From the IMG/VR virus record IMGVR_UViG_3300030107_002065, positions 1-37,393 of that record: a stretch of 37,393 bases of DNA, one strand, 5' to 3'. The notes under the pieces are model-generated. The model saw only the letters and a program-made list of their open reading frames with translations, had not been told where the DNA came from and did not search any database. Position numbers and translations under genes: made by a program. Within the stretch, counting starts at the first letter, position 1. Every line of letters starts with the position of its first letter. Source of the stretch: a virus. This document shows, piece by piece, positions 31,448 to 37,393 of this stretch.

Positions 31448-32248
31448 ATGAGTACCACCTACCACCTCAAAGATTGGACTGATCGTTACTTAAAATTAAG
31501 ACAAGCAGAATTAGATCCTGCAACGATTAAGATTCATAGAAGAACATGCAATCTTTTATTCCAATACTTTGGTAACGTTGAATTAAAAAGATTATCCAGG
31601 GCCGATGCTGCTGACTGGAACTTATACTTGATGACTGAATTAGAAATGAGCGAAGCAACTCGTTGCAAACATGCTCGTGTTGCCAAGGTAATCTTTGAAC
31701 GAGCCTTAGATGAGGAGCGTGTTGCAGTAAATATGTTTCGCAAACTTAAGAGTACGCCCTCGCATGTAGTACATGAACGTACTCTTGTTAGTGAACTAGA
31801 TGTAATGAAAGCTTCAGTCCAAGAGCCAAGATTAAAACCAATTCTTATGTTGTGTTACTGGGCAGGACTAAGACGCAACGAAGCAATGCGATTGAAACCA
31901 GAACATGTTGACTTTGATAACAATAAAATATACGTACTACCTAAAGCAGGCAAAGTAACTACTAAACAAAAACGAAGAGTAGTAAGATTAGAAGTACAAC
32001 TTAAAGAATACTTGCAAGAGTTGACAACTTATAACGAACTAAAAGAAAGTTTATTATGCAAGTTAATGAAGGGTAAAGGATTTAAACTTCAACAACTTAG
32101 ACAAACAAGAGATACGATTTGGCATGACAACTATCCGCCACACGTGGCAAGTAGTTGGTTAGGACATAGCGAGCGTGTTGCTCGTGAGCATTACTTGTCT
32201 GTGTCAGATCATCATTACGACCATATTGCTTTAAAGAAAGGAGCTTAA
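31448..32248 (+). CDS. Tyrosine-family integrase, compact, with a divergent HxxR box
   Basis: A 266-residue recombinase for site-specific integration. The N-terminal SAM-like core-binding domain includes TIKIHRRTCNLLFQYFGNVE. The catalytic domain has Arg in YWAGLRRNEAMRL (Arg142 or 143), a Lys in PKAGKVTT, then QQLRQTRDT (Gln215, Arg218), WLGHSERVAREHYL (His240, nucleophile Tyr249). The usual first His of HxxR is Gln. That LRxTRDT form plus PPHVASSWLGHS resembles integrases I associate with planctomycetes (LRATRETEL, HVVxxWIGNS). It indicates a temperate phage. It is encoded in the early operon; ATG 31448 follows AAGGAG. Confidence 0.9.
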   Translation: MSTTYHLKDWTDRYLKLRQAELDPATIKIHRRTCNLLFQYFGNVELKRLSRADAADWNLYLMTELEMSEATRCKHARVAKVIFERALDEERVAVNMFRKLKSTPSHVVHERTLVSELDVMKASVQEPRLKPILMLCYWAGLRRNEAMRLKPEHVDFDNNKIYVLPKAGKVTTKQKRRVVRLEVQLKEYLQELTTYNELKESLLCKLMKGKGFKLQQLRQTRDTIWHDNYPPHVASSWLGHSERVAREHYLSVSDHHYDHIALKKGA

Positions 32249-32250
32249 TT

Positions 32251-33285
32251 ATGGATAATGAATTAGCAATTGTAGAGGAAAGCCCATTAGAGGTAGCTAC
32301 TACGGAACCACGAACACTACAACAAACAATAAAAAACAACGAGCAACTTGTTCGCTCACTTGCACCACAAATTCAGAAGCAACATCTGATGAGTGTGCAA
32401 GGCAATGCTTATATGAAAGTAGCAGGTGGTATAGCCATAGCACAAACACTTGGTTTTACTATTACTGTTGGTGATGTGCAATTAATAAAAGGCGATGAAG
32501 AACACGACTACTACCAATGCACCGCTGAACTTTTAAAAGATGGTGTAGTTGTGGCTAAGGCAGTAGGTTATTTAGGTATGGACGAAAGAACCTGGTCCAA
32601 TAGACCTACTTACGCCAGGAGATCTATGTGCCAAACAAGAGCACAAGCTAAATTATGTCGAGCAAACTTTGGTGCGTTGTACACTTTGATGGGTGCAACT
32701 CACGACACACCAGCCGAAGAGATGGATGGTGTAACAGTAAACGGTGGTGCTCACCCTGCGGGGAATGGTTCCCTTGCATCATCGAATAGTGGTACGAGCG
32801 GAGGAAACTCCCGATCTAAATCCTCCGCTCAAACCACGCATTATGGTGGCCTTGGTGTTCCTAAAGTACAAAACGCTGATGGAAGTAAAAACTTTAATAC
32901 TGGCGTGTATGAAATAGCAGCCGTTGAAGAAGAAGTAAATGCAAAGACAGGACAACCCATTGAAGGTACAACTAAAAATGGTAAGCCCTGGAAGAAATGG
33001 CGAATTATTATGAAGACTGGAGAATGGTTCTCAGGATTTCAAAAAGACATGTCATTCAATGGACAAGGTATTGATCCTGAAGAAATGCGACAGGCCATAC
33101 AACATAATCAAAAAGTTCACGTGCTTAGTGTGAAACATAGCAAGTATGGAACTCAAGTAGAAGATGTTGAAAGAGTTTCAGATAATGTGGTTGTCAACCA
33201 GGATGACGTATTGGATAATCCAATAGATAAATCATTTGGCAAGAACATTATTGACGGGATAGCTGACGAAGAGATTCCATTTTAA
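32251..33285 (+). CDS. Annealing/SSB-like protein with an SSB-type C-terminal tip
   Basis: A 344-residue protein. The N-terminal ~150 residues (QNAYMKVAGG-like core: NAYMKVAGGIAIAQTLGFTI, then a strand region and RRSMCQTRAQAKLCRANFGA with TPAEEM) match a phage family with SMAQTRAxxRALR and TPAEEM, probably related to Rad52/ERF-type annealing proteins. A Gly/Ser-rich linker (~165-205) follows. The C-terminal domain (NGKPWKKWRIIMKTGEWFSG, HVLSVKHSKYGTQVEDVERV) looks like an OB fold. The end is GIADEEIPF, nearly the same as the E. coli SSB tip DDDIPF, which docks replication and repair partners. It starts right after the integrase and lies before helicase and primase. Confidence 0.6.
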   Translation: MDNELAIVEESPLEVATTEPRTLQQTIKNNEQLVRSLAPQIQKQHLMSVQGNAYMKVAGGIAIAQTLGFTITVGDVQLIKGDEEHDYYQCTAELLKDGVVVAKAVGYLGMDERTWSNRPTYARRSMCQTRAQAKLCRANFGALYTLMGATHDTPAEEMDGVTVNGGAHPAGNGSLASSNSGTSGGNSRSKSSAQTTHYGGLGVPKVQNADGSKNFNTGVYEIAAVEEEVNAKTGQPIEGTTKNGKPWKKWRIIMKTGEWFSGFQKDMSFNGQGIDPEEMRQAIQHNQKVHVLSVKHSKYGTQVEDVERVSDNVVVNQDDVLDNPIDKSFGKNIIDGIADEEIPF

Positions 33286-33302
33286 ATAGAAAGAGGTGGC
33301 AC

Positions 33303-34001
33303 GTGGCTTTACAACTCAAGGATGAGTACGAAAAATTAAACCACACAGTCAAGCAGGGACTGAATGATTTCATGAGAGTAGGAAATGCACTCGCTGAAAT
33401 TAAAAACAAAAAATTATTTAGACAAGGAAGTTACGATTCGTTTGATGATTATTGTCAAGGCGAACATGGCTTTGGAAAATCTCGTGGATACCGAATGATA
33501 AAAGCAGCAGAGATTGCTGAGAAACATCCAGAGATTGCCAACGAAAGAGTTGCCAGGAGCCTTAGCTCGGTGTCGGAAGAGCATCGATCTGAGGTCTTGG
33601 CAATTGCTAAAGAAAAACAAATACCTACAACTGCAAGTGTGATTGATGATGTAATAAAAAACTTTTCAGGCATGAACGAGCCTGTAAAAAAAGTAGACAT
33701 ATTACCTTTAGAAAACAGGCCGTCACCAGAATTGTTTAACGAGTGCCTATCTGATTTAAGATCAGCATTGGCTACTGTAAAAAAAATAGTTGAACAACCT
33801 GGCGGAAAGTTTTTACAAATGAGATACCAACAAATACAAGCAGATATTAAAAATGCTGGTATTGCTATTAAGCATTCGTTGCCTACTGTTCAATGCCGAG
33901 CGTGCAACGGTAGAGGATGTAAGATTTGTTTTAGTACAGGTTGGGTTCCAACTGAGGTATTTGATAGAACATCACAAGAAATGGAGCAGTTAACACAATG
34001 A
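33303..34001 (+). CDS. Early DNA-metabolism protein with a C-terminal zinc motif (GTG start)
   Basis: A 232-residue protein. GTG 33303 follows AGAGGTGG. The N-terminal half resembles phage proteins with a DUF3102-like or ParB-adjacent helical domain: VKQGLNDFMRVGNALAEIKN, then SFDDYCQGEHGFGKSRGYRM and ARSLSSVSEEHRSEVLAIAK. The C-terminus has CRACNGRGCKICFSTGW (CxxCxGxGCxxCxxxG), half of a DnaJ-type zinc finger. The protein probably binds DNA or a partner protein, between the SSB-like protein and the helicase. The exact role is unknown. Its stop overlaps the helicase start. Confidence 0.6.
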   Translation: MALQLKDEYEKLNHTVKQGLNDFMRVGNALAEIKNKKLFRQGSYDSFDDYCQGEHGFGKSRGYRMIKAAEIAEKHPEIANERVARSLSSVSEEHRSEVLAIAKEKQIPTTASVIDDVIKNFSGMNEPVKKVDILPLENRPSPELFNECLSDLRSALATVKKIVEQPGGKFLQMRYQQIQADIKNAGIAIKHSLPTVQCRACNGRGCKICFSTGWVPTEVFDRTSQEMEQLTQ

Positions 34002-35647
34002 AACTACGACCCTACCAAGTTGAAGCAGAAAAAGCAGTACTAAGAGATTTTAAAGATCATGAATCTTTATTAGTTGTTATGCCAACAGGAACTGGTAAAA
34101 CTGTATTGCTATCTAACATAGTTAAAAGAGCCCGTAAGGGTAGAGTGCTAGTGATTGCACACCGTGAAGAACTTATTAAACAACTAGCAGCAACTATAAG
34201 TTTACAAGGGTTGCATGTTGGTATAGAAATGGCAGATCTAGAATCAACTAAGTCGGGATGGATGACACCTGATGTAGTAGTTGGAACTATTCAAACTTTA
34301 GTAGCACGTGATTGTGCTCGATTAAAAAAAGTCGTTGATGATCCAAGTAAATGGAGCTTGACGGTTGTTGACGAAGCACACCATGCACCCGCAAACTCTT
34401 ACAGAAAACTACTAGAACACATGAATCAAAATTTATCGCATCGCATATTAGGAATGACGGCAACACCTGACCGTGCAGACAAGTTAGCTATGGGATCTGT
34501 ATTTAATCATGTGTCTTATGAATATAGAATTGATCAAGCAGTTAAAGATGGTTGGTTAGTTCCCATTAGACAGAAGAGTGTTATTGTAGAAGACTTAGAT
34601 TACAGCGGTATTAAAACTACTGCTGGTGATTTAAATGGTAGACAGCTTGCAGATGTTCTAGAACAAGAACGTAACTTGCACGCTATCGCTCACCCCACTT
34701 ATGAACTGACCAAAGGTAGACAGTCAGTTATTTTCTGTGCTTCTGTAGACCAAGCAGAAAGAATGACGGAAATTTTAAACCGTTATGAACCCGAATCAGC
34801 TAGGTTTGTTAGTGGCAAAACACCAGGCGATCATCGTGCCTTAATCTTTCGAGAGTTCAAAGAAAAAAGGTTTCCTTTCCTCGTTAATTGCATGGTGGCC
34901 ACAGAAGGATGGGATGCTCCAAACGTAGAATGTGTTGTGTTAGCACGGCCTACAAAATCAAGAGCTCTTTATACACAGATGGTGGGGCGTGGCCTTCGTC
35001 CGCTTCCTGGGACTGTAGATGTGTCGGGTTCATCCGCCCAGGAACGGCGAGGGTTTATTGACATGAGTGATAAAACACATTGTGATGTTATAGACTTTGT
35101 TGGAAACTCTGGTAGACATAAACTTATATGCACTATTGATATCTTGGCTGGAGAATCTCCTAAAGAAGTTAGAGATCGTGCAGAGAAACTTATACATGAA
35201 GGAGAACAAGATCCTTCACGAGCTCTTGAAAAAGCACAAGAGGAAATAGAAGAAGAGCAAAGAGACAAAGAAGCAAAAAAACGTAGAGCAATGGAACGAA
35301 GAAAATCAATCCGAGCAAAAGCTAAGTATAAATTAACAACAATAGATCCCTTTGATGTGTTAGACATAGCACCAAGAAGAGTTTCTATTTCTCCTGTTAC
35401 TGAAAAACAAACAGATTTCTTGATGAAGTTTGGCATTGATACTCGTGGTATGTCTAGAGAAAATGCCAACACTTTACAGCGTGAGATATTTCGTAGAATG
35501 AAAAAAGGTTTGTGCACTATAAAACAAGCTAACGTTTTAAAGAAACATGGCTACTCAACTGAGTGCACAATTCAAGAAGCCTCAACTATTATTTCTAAAC
35601 TCTTTAGCAATAAACCAAATCCAAGGAGAGGAACTTATAGCCGATGA
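33998..35647 (+). CDS. SF2 DEAH-type helicase
   Basis: A 549-residue helicase with all main motifs: LRPYQVEAEKAVL (Q-like), MPTGTGKTVLLSNI (I), VVDEAHHAPANSY (II), GMTATPDRADKL (III), SVIFCASVDQAERM (IV), VNCMVATEGWDAPNVE (V) and QMVGRGLRPLPG (VI). The layout is like UvsW/RadD/XPB-type translocases used in recombination or origin remodelling. The C-terminal ~100 residues contain TEKQTDFLMKFGIDTRGMS and KKGLCTIKQANVLKKHGY, a tandem module often found at helicase C-termini. It is not a DnaB-type replicative helicase. ATGA junctions link it to both neighbours. Confidence 0.92.
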   Translation: MKLRPYQVEAEKAVLRDFKDHESLLVVMPTGTGKTVLLSNIVKRARKGRVLVIAHREELIKQLAATISLQGLHVGIEMADLESTKSGWMTPDVVVGTIQTLVARDCARLKKVVDDPSKWSLTVVDEAHHAPANSYRKLLEHMNQNLSHRILGMTATPDRADKLAMGSVFNHVSYEYRIDQAVKDGWLVPIRQKSVIVEDLDYSGIKTTAGDLNGRQLADVLEQERNLHAIAHPTYELTKGRQSVIFCASVDQAERMTEILNRYEPESARFVSGKTPGDHRALIFREFKEKRFPFLVNCMVATEGWDAPNVECVVLARPTKSRALYTQMVGRGLRPLPGTVDVSGSSAQERRGFIDMSDKTHCDVIDFVGNSGRHKLICTIDILAGESPKEVRDRAEKLIHEGEQDPSRALEKAQEEIEEEQRDKEAKKRRAMERRKSIRAKAKYKLTTIDPFDVLDIAPRRVSISPVTEKQTDFLMKFGIDTRGMSRENANTLQREIFRRMKKGLCTIKQANVLKKHGYSTECTIQEASTIISKLFSNKPNPRRGTYSR

Positions 35648-36501
35648 CTTGGATACGATGTACTAAAAGCAAACCGTGTGCTATATGTGGCAAGCCTGAT
35701 TGGTGTGGATTTACTTCTGATGGTGTGTCTAGATGCATGAGAGTTATGGATGTTGTCCCAGGATACGAAAGATTTAAAACAGATATTAATGGTGGAACAG
35801 TTTATAAGCCTGATGGATTAAAACAAGAAAACTATACTTATCAAAAAAAGATAGCACCTAAACCAAAACCAGTTTTAAGTTTTTTATCAGCTAACATAAA
35901 GTTTAAAGAATCTCTTACTGATACCAGGTTACAAACATTAGCTAATCAATTAAACATAGAGCCAGAGTTTTTAAAAGATATAGGTATAGGATGGTGTGCA
36001 CCACAACAAGCGTATACGTTTCCTATGAGTAATCAGAAAATGGAGATAGTTGGCATACGTACTAGGCATCTTGATGGTAGCAAGCGTGCAATAAAAGGAT
36101 CAAGGCAAGGTATCTTTATGACCTTTGCTGATGCGAGAATATTTCAAGATCCGATTGTTGTTTGCGAAGGACCAACTGATACGGCTGCGTTGTTACAACT
36201 AGGGTTCAATGCAATAGGTAGACCTTCGGCATTAGGAGGAAGAGAAATACTTTTAAATATTTTAAAAGACCGAGAAGTTGTTATTGTTTCTGACAATGAT
36301 GGGGCAGGTCGCAAAGGTGCAGAAGACTTGGCAACAAGTCTTTATAGGACTGCATCATCTACTATTGTTATTGAACCACCTGCTAAAGATGCACGTGCCT
36401 GGCTCAAGGATGGAGCGACCAAGGAATCGTTTATGTATTTAATTGATAATGCAGACAAGGATGTTTATGCGAAACCACAAATACAAAATAAGTCCGCCTG
36501 A
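35644..36501 (+). CDS. DnaG-like Toprim primase with zinc-binding N-terminus
   Basis: A 285-residue protein. The N-terminus has a zinc motif (KPCAICGKPDWCGFTSDG, then SRCMRV). After a middle part comes a Toprim domain: VVCEGPTDTAALLQLGFNAI (catalytic Glu), VVIVSDNDGAGRKGAEDL (Asp-x-Asp) and KDARAWLKDGAT. This is the make-up of the primase half of T7 gp4, but there is no attached DnaB-type helicase domain. It should lay RNA primers on phage DNA. It starts inside the helicase stop (ATGA at 35644-35647) and its end overlaps the next gene by 35 bases. Confidence 0.85.
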   Translation: MTWIRCTKSKPCAICGKPDWCGFTSDGVSRCMRVMDVVPGYERFKTDINGGTVYKPDGLKQENYTYQKKIAPKPKPVLSFLSANIKFKESLTDTRLQTLANQLNIEPEFLKDIGIGWCAPQQAYTFPMSNQKMEIVGIRTRHLDGSKRAIKGSRQGIFMTFADARIFQDPIVVCEGPTDTAALLQLGFNAIGRPSALGGREILLNILKDREVVIVSDNDGAGRKGAEDLATSLYRTASSTIVIEPPAKDARAWLKDGATKESFMYLIDNADKDVYAKPQIQNKSA

Positions 36502-36871
36502 AGAACGGAAGTATTTAGGTAGAACGTTTGGTTCCAAAGCCGAGATGAGATACTGTCAGAATTTACAGCTACTTGTTGAAGGCAATGCTTTAGAAGATTA
36601 TGTATGTCAACCTAAAGTATGGCTAGGTGTTCCAGAAAATATATATGTTCCTGACTTTTTAGTTATACCTAAAGAGGAACTCCCTTATTATGTAGATGTA
36701 AAGGGGATGGAAACACAAAAATTTAAAAGAGATAAAAAGCTTTGGGCTAGTTACGGAAGACTGCCACTTGTTATCGTTAAGGAATCTAGTCCAGGTAAGT
36801 TTAAAACTAAAGAGGTGATTTGTGAAAGAGGTAATGGAAGTAGCTCCAACATCAATGTTGGAAGGCAGTAA
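36467..36871 (+). CDS. PD-(D/E)XK nuclease, DUF1064-like (Holliday-junction resolvase type)
   Basis: A 134-residue protein. I choose ATG 36467, with AAGGA just upstream; an in-frame ATG at 36443 is possible but overlaps the primase more. Residues fit a PD-(D/E)XK nuclease: Glu26 in FGSKAEMRYCQNL, Asp63 in YVPDFLV, Asp77 and Lys79 in YYVDVKGME, followed by a helix with FKRDKKLWA. DUF1064-like proteins of this form take the place of phage junction resolvases such as T7 gp3, which debranch DNA before packaging. It overlaps the RNA polymerase start by 50 bases. Confidence 0.85.
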   Translation: MRNHKYKISPPEERKYLGRTFGSKAEMRYCQNLQLLVEGNALEDYVCQPKVWLGVPENIYVPDFLVIPKEELPYYVDVKGMETQKFKRDKKLWASYGRLPLVIVKESSPGKFKTKEVICERGNGSSSNINVGRQ

Positions 36872-37393
36872 ATTATCTGAGCAAATATCTAGCGAAACAG
36901 AATCCATTCAACGTGGTGTTGTTCGTTATAGAAAACTTGCCAGAGAAGCTATTGAACGTGGAGATGGTGCATCGTTAAAACCAGCAGAACGAATGATTAT
37001 ACATTGGCTAGAACCTTTGAAGATGGCTATAAGGGAAGAGCAAAAAGCTTGTGTTGAAGGCAAGCCTGCATTAGGTAGAGCTATTTATGGAAACGCAATT
37101 TGGTGTCTTGATGCTGATCGCATAGCAGTAATAACTGCACATGAAATGATTAGTTGGTGTATGCAGAAACCATTGAATGGTGTCTTGTTAGTTCGATTAG
37201 CTTATGCAATTGGCAATGGAGTAGTAGCGGAAATAAATGCAGATAACTTACGAACTGATAATAGAGCAAGCTACGAAGAATTAGATAAAAGATTTAAAAG
37301 ACTTACACATAGTAGAGTAAATGCCTGGGCTAAAAAAACTATGGCTGATCCTATGTGGTCACGAAGAGTGTGCGTACACTTAGGAACTAAGTT
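36822..37393 (+). CDS. T7-like RNA polymerase, N-terminal part (3' end cut by window)
   Basis: The first 190 codons of the phage RNA polymerase. GTG 36822 follows AGAGGTG (36811-36817) at 4 bases; the in-frame ATG 36834 is too far from that site. ESIQRGVVRYRKLAREAIER corresponds to T7 EMGEARFRKMFERQLKAGEV, and LVRLAYAIGNGVVAEI to T7 AVASAIGRAIEDE, so this is the N-terminal promoter-binding domain. The window ends at about T7 residue 200, whereas the part at 1-876 begins at about residue 539. The polymerase gene is the last gene of the early operon and switches on the late half of the genome. Confidence 0.9.
   Translation, partial: MKEVMEVAPTSMLEGSKLSEQISSETESIQRGVVRYRKLAREAIERGDGASLKPAERMIIHWLEPLKMAIREEQKACVEGKPALGRAIYGNAIWCLDADRIAVITAHEMISWCMQKPLNGVLLVRLAYAIGNGVVAEINADNLRTDNRASYEELDKRFKRLTHSRVNAWAKKTMADPMWSRRVCVHLGTK

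Noticed and set aside
34969-35517. A 182-codon minus-strand open frame opposite the helicase.
   Set aside because: It lies opposite conserved helicase motifs and reads as Ser/Phe/Leu-rich shadow sequence. No other gene in the window is on the minus strand.
1-37393. CRISPR arrays, insertion sequences, rRNA and tRNA genes.
   Set aside because: None was seen: there are no regularly spaced long repeats, no transposase-like protein and no tRNA-like cloverleaf in the non-coding gaps.
1-37393. Apparent abundance of CCAGG sites.
   Set aside because: A rough count is about twice the composition-based expectation on one strand, but part of this follows from Gly/Pro/Arg codon context. I could not run a proper statistic.

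Overview
The window is most of the genome of a T7-like podovirus (Autographiviridae-like), rotated so that the single-subunit RNA polymerase gene is cut by both window ends: its C-terminal half is at 1-876 and its N-terminal ~190 codons at 36822-37393. By comparison with T7 RNA polymerase, the middle ~330 codons (~1 kb) are absent, so the two ends do not join directly. Every gene I support is on the + strand. The DNA is AT-rich (about 38-40% GC in lines I counted). The small conserved proteins around the portal and terminase genes resemble those of marine podoviruses. Two features point tentatively to a planctomycete-like host: an integrase with LRQTRDT in place of the usual HDLRHT box, and TGACCxGDGTC-type cysteine motifs in a tail protein.

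Layout. 1-876: RNA polymerase C-terminus. 890-2197: a permuted NlpC/P60-like protein and four small conserved proteins. 2197-6331: portal, scaffold, a small acidic-tailed protein, a structured leader and the major capsid protein, ended by a strong terminator. 6392-9359: accessory structural module (small membrane protein, beta-rich virion protein, LamG-like lectin, holin-like protein, fibre-like protein). 9374-14930: two tandem gp11-like tail tube proteins and a 1404-residue gp12-like nozzle protein interrupted by a large cysteine-rich insertion. 14937-24865: gp14-, gp15- and gp16-like ejection proteins. The last is a 2430-residue polyvalent protein with an HEFSH zincin motif and a small gene nested in another frame. 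24858-28006: packaging genes with a metallophosphoesterase between the terminase subunits. 28018-29110: small late proteins including a holin candidate, closed by a large terminator.

29139-29472 is the main control region: a 19-bp palindrome, phased A-tract repeats and a good sigma70 promoter. From there the early operon runs through three unknown proteins, an i-type-lysozyme-like protein, a ribbon-helix-helix protein, a tyrosine integrase, an annealing/SSB-like protein ending in EEIPF, a zinc-motif protein, an SF2 helicase, a Toprim primase and a DUF1064-like nuclease into the RNA polymerase gene. The inferred programme is that the host polymerase reads the early operon, which makes the phage polymerase, which then transcribes the late half.

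The most unusual points are the cysteine-rich insertion in the nozzle protein, the nested gene in the gp16-like protein, and a replication module with a primase and an SSB-like tip but no DNA polymerase gene. The last suggests use of the host replisome.
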